From positions 3,404,001 to 3,468,000 of the forward strand of contig CP033464.1 of assembly GCA_007833815.1 (NCBI GenBank): a DNA stretch of 64,000 nt. Direction: 5' to 3'. Positions 18,309-27,514 of this stretch are shown piece by piece. The notes beneath the pieces were generated by a model that did not search any database, was not told the DNA's origin, and saw nothing but the letters and a program-made list of their open reading frames with translations. The first letter of the stretch is position 1. Every line of letters starts with the position of its first letter. This DNA is from Brevibacillus laterosporus (lineage in GTDB: Bacteria; Bacillota; Bacilli; Brevibacillales; Brevibacillaceae). Position numbers and translations under genes: made by a program.

Positions 18309-18394
18309 CATGCATAAAACGCTACTAATTCCCCCTTATATTAAATACTAAGTAAAAGATAAAGATTTCGTATTATTAATGTCCATACCTTTTT

Positions 18395-18550
18395 TATGGG
18401 CAGGTGCCCATATCTTTTTTATCTGCCCATACCCGTTCCTTTTTTTATGGGCTAAAATTCTGTGGATAACCTACCCATTAAAAATGTATCTGCATATTTC
18501 CGACGACCTGAATGTTGCCCATAGGAATTTTATGGGTCACCCATAAAATT
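18395..18550. other. Candidate replication origin or regulator array (ATGGGY repeats and DnaA box)
   Basis: In about 155 bp there are eight ATGGG(C/T) elements in both orientations, at 18396, 18406, 18425, 18447, 18473, 18517, 18532 and 18539. Two form dyads: TATGGGCA-GG-TGCCCATA at 18395-18412, and 12-bp arms around one base at 18526-18550. A perfect DnaA box (TTATCCACA on the minus strand) lies at 18461-18469, and runs of T6-T7 flank the repeats. The array is immediately downstream of a gene for a protein with a DnaA-N-like domain, which suggests an origin. It may instead be an operator region. No gene is present in this gap. Confidence 0.5.
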
Positions 18551-18598
18551 TTATGCTTTCTGGGTTTCGACAAAGACACAAAAACACAAGGAAAATGA

Positions 18599-19600
18599 TT
18601 ACTCGTTCTCATCTATACATGCCATAAATGTTATTTTCTCAAAGGAACTGGACTCATTGTGCAGTGCTTCCATAATTAACTCCCTATAACGACTGGATAA
18701 CCAATCACGGTGAAACGTATTTTTAGCGTATATGATAATTTCCTGTCCACTTACAACACAGAATGTATCGGCATACCAGGTCTTAAAAGAATTGATAGTG
18801 AGTCGTTGCTGAATATAAGTAAGAACATTCATCCACAGCTTTTCATCTGCAATACTTCTTTGATCCATAATGGTTGTAATCTTCTTTTTGGCATACAAGG
18901 TCCGTTCGGCAGGTGAGAGGTCTATTGGAAGCTTTCCAAGCGTGCCTTTTTCGCGTAGTTTCTCGAAATCATTGGTATAATCATAGCTTGTAGCTAGTTC
19001 AATATGAGCAACTTCCATTACTTGTTCAATATAGTGATCGTGCATCAACTGAAAAGGCTTTGGTAAGTTCTCTACTAACTCTCTACTCAGAATGGGAATC
19101 GTGCGTCTTACCTTATAAATAATTCCACAATCATTATTATTCTCTTCAGGATTTTGTAGCCAAAATCGAAAAATAAAGCCGTTTTGTTCAAGGATGTCCA
19201 TATATTTATTTAATGTCGTGGTTGTAATCTGCATTTTTAAGGCAATGGTAGGTAGATCAGGAAAGCAGTAATCCTTATCACCGTAACAATACCGTGTCAG
19301 ATGAATATAGAGGGATGTGGCTGTTGCTCCCATAATTGCACCCCAGAAATCCAAAAAGTAATTGCTGATCGTTGTAAAGCCTTTGTTATCGATGGGCAGA
19401 TTTACACCGAGTTTTTCTAGACGAAGAGCTTGAAAATCTTGATAGGTGTAATAAATCCGTTGTAAAACTTCTTGATCATACGTTTGCTCTACAGGTCTTC
19501 CTTTGACAATTCTAATCCGTGACACAGGTTTTTTAATACCTGTCTTTTCAATTCGATAATAAGTCACTTGTTTCAGATCTAGGTGTTTCTTTTTTTTCAT
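18599..19600 (-). CDS. Replication-initiator-like protein with winged helix and DnaA N-terminal-type domain
   Basis: 333 residues from the ATG behind AGAGAGGATTC (minus strand). Residues about 90-185 look like a winged-helix domain of the phage/plasmid replication-protein type: P-D-L-P-T-I-A-L-K-M-Q-I-T-T-T-T-L-N-K-Y followed by L-E-Q-N-G-F-I. The C-terminal 75 residues match the DnaA N-terminal domain pattern: W-x-x-V-L-x-x-I-Q-Q-R-L, S-F-K-T-W-Y, I-Y-A-K-N-T-F-H-R-D-W-L and Y-R-E-L-I. In DnaA this domain binds DnaB helicase and other partners. The gene is transcribed away from the tail module and its 3' side holds the ATGGGY array. It may be the remnant replication gene of the phage from which the tail block derives. 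Confidence 0.75.
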   Translation of the reverse strand: MKKKKHLDLKQVTYYRIEKTGIKKPVSRIRIVKGRPVEQTYDQEVLQRIYYTYQDFQALRLEKLGVNLPIDNKGFTTISNYFLDFWGAIMGATATSLYIHLTRYCYGDKDYCFPDLPTIALKMQITTTTLNKYMDILEQNGFIFRFWLQNPEENNNDCGIIYKVRRTIPILSRELVENLPKPFQLMHDHYIEQVMEVAHIELATSYDYTNDFEKLREKGTLGKLPIDLSPAERTLYAKKKITTIMDQRSIADEKLWMNVLTYIQQRLTINSFKTWYADTFCVVSGQEIIIYAKNTFHRDWLSSRYRELIMEALHNESSSFEKITFMACIDENE

Positions 19601-19764
19601 GGAATGAATCCTCTCTAAGAAAAGAAATAATAGGTTAATGAGTATCCCTCTTCTTTTTTGAAGAAGAGGGGGGATTTTTGGTGAGTATAGCTTGTTGTAA
19701 ATTAATAATCTGAATATTATAACTCTTAATTTGAACACAGATGGTTAACAAGGATTGCAGCTCG

Positions 19765-19775
19765 CTTATATTGAG
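19765..19775 (+). promoter_or_regulatory. CTTATATTGAG motif, copy 1
   Basis: One of three exact copies of an 11-mer found only in gaps of the tail block (others at 27415 and 32744). A TTAACA lies 16 bases upstream of its TATATT, so it could be a -10 region. It lies 37 bp before a small gene. Confidence 0.4.
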
Positions 19776-19811
19776 TGAGAAACCATCCTTGAGAGTAGGG
19801 AGATGAGCATA

Positions 19812-20048
19812 ATGTTAGACAACCTGTGTAAACAGATGTATTGCACCTACGGACGAGATACCGATTTCATGGGATTGGCTTTCCGATTCAAAAAAGGTAT
19901 CGCAATCGTGGATATACATATTGATGGTGAATACGAAGATGGATATGTCGTTGAATTTGTTAGCTTTGTAGAACATGAGCCTCCTGTATTTAAAATTGTA
20001 AAAAACAAAGAAGAACTCCATACCCTTATACAGGAATTTGCACTGTAA
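19812..20048 (+). CDS. Small hypothetical protein
   Basis: 78 residues, not recognised. It is acidic, starts M-L-D-N-L-C-K-Q-M-Y and has a central stretch of alternating hydrophobic residues (I-A-I-V-D-I-H-I-D-G), suggesting a small alpha/beta fold. The ATG at 19812 is preferred because GGGAG lies ten bases upstream. The in-frame ATG at 19803 directly touches that site. It is the first plus-strand gene of the tail block and may be regulatory. Confidence 0.55.
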   Translation: MLDNLCKQMYCTYGRDTDFMGLAFRFKKGIAIVDIHIDGEYEDGYVVEFVSFVEHEPPVFKIVKNKEELHTLIQEFAL

Positions 20049-20272
20049 CATTTCGTATCGGAAAATCTTGTTCCTCTCCTTTTATTCTTTATAGTAGTGG
20101 TTCTACCATTATGGAAGGTTGCGAAACTTTTTCATTCTCGTCAGGAAAAATTATATACAAGAAGATATCTGAGAAGGGGAGGATACGAGTCTAGCTGATT
20201 GCTGAGAATACATCCAGAATAAAGAGAACAAATGAATGTGAAGAGTGTAAGTGGGAGCGGGTGGGATAACAA

Positions 20273-20533
20273 ATGCAAAGATTCGAAAAATGTGTGCAAT
20301 GTGGCTTTCGCTATGTAACGGAAAAGGCAAGACAAAACTATATAGCTGAAGGTTTGCCTGGTAATCCACAAATATGTTTGCATTGCCTAAGTGTGAGAAC
20401 AGGAAAAGTAATGAATGTGCACGGTAATCTAGTATTTCCAGATGAAGTTGAGACTTCTAATAAACAGAAGTTTATTCCTAAAACAGTGATTGAGGGTTGT
20501 CGACCTTGCATGAAGAAACGAGGGCTTCTCTAA
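20273..20533 (+). CDS. Small zinc-ribbon-like protein
   Basis: 86 residues with C-V-Q-C near the N-terminus, C-L-H-C in the middle and C-R-P-C near the C-terminus, which gives enough ligands for one zinc ribbon and possibly more. The rest is basic. I cannot assign a family. Its place before the tail-tube gene suggests a phage regulator or adaptor. The start ATG has a weak upstream site. Confidence 0.6.
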   Translation: MQRFEKCVQCGFRYVTEKARQNYIAEGLPGNPQICLHCLSVRTGKVMNVHGNLVFPDEVETSNKQKFIPKTVIEGCRPCMKKRGLL

Positions 20534-20621
20534 AAGCTCCTTATACAGTAGGGATATTTAGGAAGGTTAGAAGTGACATACAAAAAGTAATGTCTCCAAT
20601 ACGCGAGGTTAGTTAAAGGCT

Positions 20622-20648
20622 GTATCACTTTTACTTATATTGTGATAC
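20622..20648 (+). promoter_or_regulatory. Dyad with CTTATATT upstream of tail tube gene
   Basis: GTATCAC at 20622-20628 and GTGATAC at 20642-20648 flank TTTTACTTATATT. The loop contains CTTATATTGTG (20634-20644), a near copy of the tail-block 11-mer. It is a candidate promoter-operator for the tail operon that starts at 20762. Confidence 0.4.
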
Positions 20649-20761
20649 GAACCATGAAACATGATGATGGAATAAGTAGTTTCATTGTGTCTAGTATTTA
20701 TACGCATTTATCACAAACTACTTTTACCATTGATTGAGAAAATTAGAGGAGGGTTTTATAC

Positions 20762-21820
20762 ATGAGTACAACAAAGAACAAGAAAATGCTAATTAAGGGT
20801 GCAGGGAAGTTTATGGCAAAAATTCCTAATTGTGATGAATTAATCACGATTGGTACCTTGAACAACATGCGCTTAGATGTTCAACTTGACATGCAAGATA
20901 TTGAAGGTGGAGATTCCAGCGTTGCCTTAGATACGCTTTTACGGAAAAAAACCATTGATATTACTGCTGAGGATGCGAAATTTGACTTAAACCTTGTCCG
21001 ATTAGCCCTTGGTTCCAAATTACGTGAAGGTGTAAGTGGTGCCACATATAAAATGCAGACGGAGAACGTGCAGGTCCCTTCATCTTCACCTTATCAAGCA
21101 ACACTTTCTGAAGCGTCTGTAGCGAGTCCAGCTCATAAAGCGTTTGAAGGCACCATTAATGGAGCTGATGTAACATCAAGCGTGACACTTGCTGGGAAAG
21201 CAATCACTTTTGATGACTCTCTTGCTGGTAAAACTGTTGTTATTGTGTATCCAGTTGCTTTGAGTGGCGTAACGTACGATGAGGATGGCTTTGTGTGGGT
21301 ACTAGAAGAGAAGCATACTGTAAAAGAGAAAGCAGGTAAATTCGAAGTAGACCTTGTTTTCGGAGCTGCTCTTCATAAGGACGCACAAATTTCTGTTCGT
21401 ACATTGAAAGGTAACAAGCTTTTAAAGAAAACGACAAGTTCCACCCCGAAAGAGGAACAGTACGCTGTGAATGGTAGCACATTATCCTTCCATTCAGCCC
21501 TAAAAGATGTAGATATTTACGTAAACTACAAACGTAACGAAGTAGTAGACGTATTGGATATTACTACGAAGGATATGCCTCTTACTGTTCATGTCATTCA
21601 TGATGGCCAATTTGAACAAAAAGATGGTTCTATCCAAGGTTATCAAACCGAATTGTACTTGTGTCGCGTAAAATCAAACTTTACGTTGGATGCACAACGT
21701 CAACAAGCTTCTACTCATAGCGTAACGCTGACTGTTATTGATCCTGACCGTGTAGACGGAAAAATCGGAACAATCAAACGATATGAAGCGCAGGGTGCTA
21801 ATTCCAAGAATCTTTGCTAG
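20762..21820 (+). CDS. Phage major tail (tube) protein
   Basis: 352 residues. The start M-S-T-T-K-N-K-K-M-L-I-K-G-A-G and the following D-V-Q-L-D-M-Q-D-I-E-G-G-D-S-S segment fit phage tail-tube proteins. The middle and end are beta-rich with repeated short T-V and V-T strands, and the last part resembles an Ig-like or tube-domain closure. In siphophages this protein polymerises into the tail tube around the tape measure. Position supports this: it is just upstream of the frameshifted chaperone pair and the tape-measure gene. No sheath gene is present, so the tail should be non-contractile. The call rests on position and weak motifs. Confidence 0.7.
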   Translation: MSTTKNKKMLIKGAGKFMAKIPNCDELITIGTLNNMRLDVQLDMQDIEGGDSSVALDTLLRKKTIDITAEDAKFDLNLVRLALGSKLREGVSGATYKMQTENVQVPSSSPYQATLSEASVASPAHKAFEGTINGADVTSSVTLAGKAITFDDSLAGKTVVIVYPVALSGVTYDEDGFVWVLEEKHTVKEKAGKFEVDLVFGAALHKDAQISVRTLKGNKLLKKTTSSTPKEEQYAVNGSTLSFHSALKDVDIYVNYKRNEVVDVLDITTKDMPLTVHVIHDGQFEQKDGSIQGYQTELYLCRVKSNFTLDAQRQQASTHSVTLTVIDPDRVDGKIGTIKRYEAQGANSKNLC

Positions 21821-21822
21821 AC

Positions 21823-21852
21823 AGGGACCCCTCTAGGAGGGGTTCTTTCCAT
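21823..21852 (+). terminator. Hairpin after tail tube gene
   Basis: GGACCCCTC / GAGGGGTTC followed by TTTCC. A partial terminator here could make the tube protein far more abundant than downstream tail proteins, as is usual. Confidence 0.65.
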
Positions 21853-21897
21853 AATGATGTTCAGATTTTCTCGGAAGTACTTAGAATGACAGCATAG

Positions 21898-22467
21898 GTG
21901 GCTATCTGGTTACCCCCGCCATTTAGCTTACCTATGTCTTTACATCAAATGGGGGAAATCACAAGTGGGGGTGTCACTGTTTTGAGTGATCGAAATTTTG
22001 TAATTCCAAAAAATAATGAAATGACTTCTGAGCAAGCTATTCAGAAAGAGGTCGCCAGTCAAGTTGAAGAGCAACAAGCAATTCCAGCAACCGAGGAAGC
22101 GACAGCCAAGGTACTAAGTGAAGAAGAGGCGTCCATTCGCGAAAAGGTGTTTTTTGAAGAAGATGAGAAGGTTCGATTGCGTGATGGCAAGACGTATTCT
22201 ATCCCTCCTTTGGGTATCAAGGATGCCAGAAAGCTGATGAAATTGTTAAATACCATTGATTCAGGGATCATTATCGCCAATTTAATTCCAGAATCAGAAG
22301 TAGATGATGATCGTTACGAGGAATTATTGAAGGTGCTTTTGATGGCGTTTAAGCCTTACTACAAGCATGTAGACACGGAGTACTTGGCTGACTATGTGGA
22401 TCTGGAGACTGGCAAGAAGATCATTGATGCCATGATTGGATTAAACGGGTTAAAAAAGTCAATGTAA
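21898..22467 (+). CDS. Tail assembly chaperone, short (unshifted) form
   Basis: About 189 residues as drawn from the GTG. The ribosome binding site is poor and a later start is possible, for example the TTG near 21981 behind GTGGGGGTG. The product is acidic with a long K/E-rich N-terminal half and a helical C-terminal half (K-L-M-K-L-L-N-T-I-D and L-L-K-V-L-L-M-A-F-K). It lies between tail tube and tape measure, the fixed place of lambda gpG-type chaperones. It ends nine bases after a slippery heptamer, and a second frame continues it. Confidence 0.75.
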   Translation: MAIWLPPPFSLPMSLHQMGEITSGGVTVLSDRNFVIPKNNEMTSEQAIQKEVASQVEEQQAIPATEEATAKVLSEEEASIREKVFFEEDEKVRLRDGKTYSIPPLGIKDARKLMKLLNTIDSGIIIANLIPESEVDDDRYEELLKVLLMAFKPYYKHVDTEYLADYVDLETGKKIIDAMIGLNGLKKSM

Positions 22468-22802
22468 CCACTGAGGAAGAAGATGAGGAGTACAAAAAAC
22501 GGGCTCCCATCAATTGGGCTGATATTTTCTTTAAGCTGGCCCATTATTGTCATCTGGATAAATTTCAGGTTTGGCAGCTGACATTGCCTCAGTTGGGTTT
22601 TTATTTAGAGCAATGCAATGAACATATCGAATTCACTGTGAAGGTTTCAACCATGTCCTTTGGAAGCTTGTTTGGAGGAGGTTTATCTTCAAAGGATCAA
22701 TCACAAGGATTGACCGAGGCTAGACAAGATGGGACTTACACGGATGGCTATAAAGTAGCAGATGAAACAGATATGGAATGGCTTGCCAACGTTTTGGGTT
22801 AA
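21898..22802 (+). CDS. Tail assembly chaperone, frameshifted (GT-like) form
   Basis: A -1 shift at 22452-22458 fuses the short chaperone to about 115 further residues: V-N-V-T-T-E-E-E-D-E-E, then W-A-D-I-F-F-K-L-A-H-Y and a helical tail ending M-E-W-L-A-N-V-L-G. In lambda and many siphophages the minor G-T fusion, together with free G, coats the tape measure and recruits tube protein. Total length is about 301 residues. The second part has no ribosome binding site or good start of its own, which supports expression by frameshift. Confidence 0.8.
22452..22458 (+). promoter_or_regulatory. Programmed -1 ribosomal frameshift site (A AAA AAG)
   Basis: The zero-frame codons TTA-AAA-AAG form the heptamer A-AAA-AAG, the same efficient -1 site as in dnaX. 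A -1 slip enters the frame that stays open to 22802. The stop of the unshifted frame follows nine bases later. Confidence 0.85.
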
Positions 22803-22867
22803 TACATACTCCTGCTCTGCTCCTGAATGGAGGGGCAGGAGTTTTATTTTATAAGGCAGGTGAGACT

Positions 22868-25800
22868 ATGAATAATGAGATGAGAGCGACATTTGCTTCT
22901 GAGTTACGCAATTCTATCCAAAGTTCCATTCAATACGGTAAGGAGCTCGAGCGACTTGACTCACGATTTGGCAAATTGGTTACTCGTATAGGTACTGTAA
23001 ACAATTCCATACGTTCCTTTCACAGAGAAGTAAACAGAGACAAGGGGACAAAGTTACACCAACAGACGAGCGAAGAACGTAATTCTATGCCCAACAAGGG
23101 GATTGTCCAGAGGGCTGGAACACTTTCTCAGCGAATGCCAGAATTGCAATCTCAAATGCAAAGAGTTTCTGATGAGGTTCAAGGGAAGGTAAAACGAAGC
23201 ATTCATCTTGAATTGCATGAGTTAGTAGAAAGCATTGAAGCTTTAGATATTAAATCGAGCCCTAAGCTAAAAAAACACCTGATTAGTCAAATGAACCTGA
23301 TTAATAAAAAGTTGATACAAAAGATTCGGGAACAATTCGATCTTCAGGTGGAACAGTTAATGCAAGAATTTGGACAAAGTTCTGGGCGGTTACAAAATCT
23401 TAATCGCGCTTATCCACCATTTCTCTCTTCTTCTGGCACCTTACGTACAGACAATGGTATAGCAGGTGGAAGTACAACAGCGTCAGGTAAAGCTACTGGT
23501 TCTACAGCTCCAGAGGAGACGGCTCTTGCTGCTAATGTGGTGACGGCAATCAATGCTCAGAACGCTGCTATTACTTCTATTCGTAACAACTTAGCAGTAA
23601 GTGGAGCAACTGATCCTTCCTCGCTCCTTTATCAAGCGATTGATATTTTTAACAACATTCAGCAGGAAGAGATCAAGCTGTATCGCAGTCTTTCATTAAA
23701 GAAAGACTTTCGTGTTGATCCCAATAACAGTCAGAGTCAGGTTGATCAGGGCAAGCTATCGAGTGCTATTGAAGGTATTAAAGGATTCGTTCGGGAACAA
23801 ACCTCTTTTTACGGCCTTCCTTACAAGCAGCTTTTTGAAGTAGCTTCCATTGGCGGAAAAACACTTGATGACCCTGCCGAAATCAAAAAGCTGGTTCAAC
23901 AAGTAGCGCAAATCAAGACAATAGACCCGTCTTCTGATATGAAAACGATTGCCAACGGGTTGCTTGAAACCAAAGACAAGCTTGGGCTTTCCATGCAAGA
24001 GATTGATGAAAAAATCGTTCGGTCCATTGCTGCCGTAACCCAAATAGGTGCGGCAAACAGTGAACAAATTCTTCAGATGATCAATAAATCAGGAAATACT
24101 TTTAAGTCTAAAACAGATGCAGACATGCTCGTAGGACTCTCTGCTGCATCGATTCAAACAAATACAAGTCTAGGAACCTACGATAAAATTCTGAAACGTT
24201 TTGAAAGTGACAATGGAAGAGACAAGGCGAAAGAATTAGGCATCAAAACAGAAGAGATTGATCCAGCAACGGGTGGAACCAAAGAGCGAAGTGCAGAGTC
24301 GATGTATAAGGATTTTGCGAATATGCTCTCTTCCTTGCATAATCGTACTGAACGAGACAAGCTGATCGATTCTTTTTTTGGGACAAAAGAAGGCGGAAAA
24401 GGTGCCGCAAGTCAAGAAGCCCTTCTAACGCAGAAGCATGCGGAATTTATTGGTGAAATGCAAGGCTTCGATCAGTCCAGATATGAAGAAATGCTTCAAC
24501 AGTCCTTGCAAAATCCTTCCGTCAATATGAATCGAGTTAATTCAAGTCTGGAAGTAGCTTTGGATGCGCTGGTTACGGAACTGACTCCTTCGATCAATAA
24601 AGTTTCCTATATGCTCATGAATATGGCGGATGGGGTTTCAAAAAATATTCATCTCTTTGTAAGTTTGGCAGATGTACTATCTAACGCATTGCTGGGCCTC
24701 ATGCTAATGAAGGGGATCAAGTGGAGCTGGCAAAAATCAGGAATACCTCAGAACTGGGAAAAGCAAAAAGAGCTTTCTTCTTATGTCAATCGTTTTAAAG
24801 GAATGGAGTCAGACCCAGCCTTAACCAGCCTTATTGGAAATGGTCTCAAAGGAAATAATCGAAAACTGTATCAACAAGCAACCGACTTACAAGGAAATCA
24901 AACCTTTTTAAAACGAATGCAAGAATTTAACTCTATGAGTAAAGCTCAGCATGAGCATTTTAAAAAGTATGTAGGCCACTCAGGACAGAAGGTAAATGAT
25001 CTTCCTACTTTCTTTACTATGATGGAGGAATCAAAAAGCTGGAAAGAAAAAGGGAAGGTTTCCTATCAGGAGAGATTTAATCGAAACCAAACCTATGCAA
25101 ATCGCCTGAAAACGAATCCTGAGTCCAATAAGCTCATTCATACTCCGCTTTTGAATACCTTGTTAACAAATACAAGGGACCGATCTACATTTGTGCATAA
25201 AATGGGTTCAAATTCAGGGTATAAAAGTGCCGCAACACGTCTGGGAACGATGAGTCAAACTGAATTCGATGGTTTTGAAAAACATCTTCAGGAATTGAGA
25301 AGAAATGGTTCTCCAGCAATTAATAGCATTACTCGTCTGAATCAAGCTTTGGACAGTTATCAAAATACGTTAAGGCAAAGCGCAACGGTTACACGCAACT
25401 CTTCTGCTACCTACCTGGAATTGTCTCATGCGATGCGTAGCATTAATGAGCAAGCTGGTAGTAACAAAATGGGTGACAAGTTTAAAAATTTTCTGCAGGA
25501 CGCATCTGGTCTAGCTAAGGGAGCAGGAGGGGGCGTCGGTGGTTTAGCCTCAAAACTAGTAAAGGGATTGGCAGGAGCCGTTGTTGGTTTAATTGCAGAA
25601 ACTGTCAAGATGGGTGTCCAGTTAGTAGCCCAACTGGCTTTGGCACAAGCTGCCAAGACAGTTGCCATCAACTTGACGACCACGGAAGACCAGCGTCAAC
25701 TGATGGGTGCTGAAAAACAAGAGAAAGACATAGTAGAGGTGGCCAATCATTTGCGCGTGCTAGGAGATAGCGGTTTTTTGAGCTTTCCTGACTATTTAAA

Positions 25801-27388
25801 TAAAATAAACCTGGGTTATGGAGACCTCATGAACTTCGTAAGTCGCAATTCTGGAGGAAAGGATACACATCTGGGATCAGGGCAAGCAGAAGAAATGATG
25901 GATGGGGTTCGTGAAATGTACAATAAGCGGGGAGCGAACCTCAAAAATAAAGTACAACTCGCTAACTATCTAAGAGATAATGATATATCTAAAGAGGAAG
26001 CTGTTAACGCCTGGGCTGAAGAGAGTGGAAGAAAAAAGGAAATTCAAGAATTAAAAAAACAATCCTTTTCGAAACAATATCAACGGACTCAGCTTGAAAA
26101 TAAAGAAAAAGCTTTGCTCGAACAAGAAGCCAAGAAAAGTTACGATGAAAAGTATAAAAATGGTCTCTTACCAAACATTACGGCAGATGAAGGAAAGGCT
26201 AGGCTAAAAGAAGGCTTCACAGAGGTTCAGAAAAAAAACGAAAAAGAAAACTTACAAGCGGAGCTAGACGGTCTAGCTACCGATAGTCAAGCTTTCATTG
26301 CTATGAAAGAGGGACAGATCAAGAGATTAGAAGAAGTTTTAAATCGAGAACTGGAGATTGTAGATAAATACATCGAGGAATACGCGAAGCAGTTGCAAAG
26401 CATACAAGATAAAAATTCTGATCAATACAAAGACAAAGAAAAACAATACAAAGAATCAATTGATACCCGTAAAAGTGTACAAGAAGACGGACAACAGCAG
26501 ATAAATAAAGACAAACATGCCGAGCAACAAAGACAATTCCAAAGCAAGTTTTCCTCTGTACAACAAGGGTTACAACTGGCAGAGCAAGTCGCACAAGCAA
26601 AAGAATTGATGGTTGGAATAAACATGGACAGGCAATCGAAAGCTTATATTGGCGCATTACAAAAAATTACAGATTCAAAAATTAGCGACTTACGAATGAG
26701 ACTTGCCGACATGAAAGCGATTGAAGCAAAGGGTGATCAAAGAAAAGAGATAGAGTCTGCCATACGTGATGTAGAAAATAGCATTTATAATGAGCAACTT
26801 CGTTATAAGGATCTATCATTATCCAAAATTGGGATTGAGCGTATTGACTTGGAAGAAAAGGCGTCAGACCGTGAAAACAATTATCTGGCTGAAAAGGTAA
26901 GACGAGGGGGCGCATCAGATGATTCCCCTGGAATGAGGGCGCTACGCATTTCTTCTGCCAAGCAGGAGGTCCAGGATATTAATAAGCTCATCGGGCAATA
27001 CAAGAAGGATATGGTTGATAAGAGTCCAGAAGAACAGAAGAAGTATACGCAAGAAATTCGGGACCTAACGAAACAATCTCTACAGGCTCAGCTAGGCATT
27101 CTTGAGGAAGTGAAATCCCCTGTAGGTACCTTTAATTTGCCAGATGGCGTAACAGCGATGAGCCGTTATGAATATTTGACTCGTGGAAATACTCACCAGT
27201 CCTTCACAGTTGGTTCAGGTGATGTAACGGTAAATATTGCATTGCCTAATGTTACCAGTAGTACTACCGATGCACAATTGTCTGCTATTGGCAATGGAAT
27301 TGGCCGTGGTTTATTTACGGGTCGAGTAGGTGGCATGCGAGATCAGATGCTCATGGGGACTGCTGCTTATCGTTCAAACTATCCGTAA
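22868..27388 (+). CDS. Tape measure protein
   Basis: 1506 residues from the ATG behind GGCAGGTGAGACT. The protein is mostly alpha-helical with long coiled coils (about 1-200 and 1060-1400). Around residues 880-940 there is a glycine- and alanine-rich hydrophobic segment (G-A-G-G-G-V-G-G-L-A, then V-K-G-L-A-G-A-V-V-G-L-I-A), the usual membrane-like part of tape measures. It sets tail length and is ejected. By the usual 0.15 nm per residue, the tail would be a little over 200 nm. A terminator hairpin precedes the next gene. Confidence 0.9.
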   Translation: MNNEMRATFASELRNSIQSSIQYGKELERLDSRFGKLVTRIGTVNNSIRSFHREVNRDKGTKLHQQTSEERNSMPNKGIVQRAGTLSQRMPELQSQMQRVSDEVQGKVKRSIHLELHELVESIEALDIKSSPKLKKHLISQMNLINKKLIQKIREQFDLQVEQLMQEFGQSSGRLQNLNRAYPPFLSSSGTLRTDNGIAGGSTTASGKATGSTAPEETALAANVVTAINAQNAAITSIRNNLAVSGATDPSSLLYQAIDIFNNIQQEEIKLYRSLSLKKDFRVDPNNSQSQVDQGKLSSAIEGIKGFVREQTSFYGLPYKQLFEVASIGGKTLDDPAEIKKLVQQVAQIKTIDPSSDMKTIANGLLETKDKLGLSMQEIDEKIVRSIAAVTQIGAANSEQILQMINKSGNTFKSKTDADMLVGLSAASIQTNTSLGTYDKILKRFESDNGRDKAKELGIKTEEIDPATGGTKERSAESMYKDFANMLSSLHNRTERDKLIDSFFGTKEGGKGAASQEALLTQKHAEFIGEMQGFDQSRYEEMLQQSLQNPSVNMNRVNSSLEVALDALVTELTPSINKVSYMLMNMADGVSKNIHLFVSLADVLSNALLGLMLMKGIKWSWQKSGIPQNWEKQKELSSYVNRFKGMESDPALTSLIGNGLKGNNRKLYQQATDLQGNQTFLKRMQEFNSMSKAQHEHFKKYVGHSGQKVNDLPTFFTMMEESKSWKEKGKVSYQERFNRNQTYANRLKTNPESNKLIHTPLLNTLLTNTRDRSTFVHKMGSNSGYKSAATRLGTMSQTEFDGFEKHLQELRRNGSPAINSITRLNQALDSYQNTLRQSATVTRNSSATYLELSHAMRSINEQAGSNKMGDKFKNFLQDASGLAKGAGGGVGGLASKLVKGLAGAVVGLIAETVKMGVQLVAQLALAQAAKTVAINLTTTEDQRQLMGAEKQEKDIVEVANHLRVLGDSGFLSFPDYLNKINLGYGDLMNFVSRNSGGKDTHLGSGQAEEMMDGVREMYNKRGANLKNKVQLANYLRDNDISKEEAVNAWAEESGRKKEIQELKKQSFSKQYQRTQLENKEKALLEQEAKKSYDEKYKNGLLPNITADEGKARLKEGFTEVQKKNEKENLQAELDGLATDSQAFIAMKEGQIKRLEEVLNRELEIVDKYIEEYAKQLQSIQDKNSDQYKDKEKQYKESIDTRKSVQEDGQQQINKDKHAEQQRQFQSKFSSVQQGLQLAEQVAQAKELMVGINMDRQSKAYIGALQKITDSKISDLRMRLADMKAIEAKGDQRKEIESAIRDVENSIYNEQLRYKDLSLSKIGIERIDLEEKASDRENNYLAEKVRRGGASDDSPGMRALRISSAKQEVQDINKLIGQYKKDMVDKSPEEQKKYTQEIRDLTKQSLQAQLGILEEVKSPVGTFNLPDGVTAMSRYEYLTRGNTHQSFTVGSGDVTVNIALPNVTSSTTDAQLSAIGNGIGRGLFTGRVGGMRDQMLMGTAAYRSNYP

Positions 27389-27407
27389 TTTTTGTTATGA
27401 AAATGAC

Positions 27408-27440
27408 GCCCTACCTTATATTGAGGTAGGGTATTTCTTT
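27408..27440 (+). terminator. Terminator-like hairpin with CTTATATTGAG in its loop region
   Basis: CCCTACCT / AGGTAGGG with seven loop bases, then TATTTCTTTT. The 11-mer CTTATATTGAG (27415-27425) spans the loop. It may act both as terminator and as part of a promoter for the distal tail genes (TTATGA lies 16 bases upstream of TATATT). Confidence 0.65.
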
Positions 27441-27514
27441 TAGCAAATAACCTTCCAGACCTTCCTGAGTCTGCACAAAATCAAGTCCAAAGTTTCTAAC
27501 GAGGAGGTACAAGC

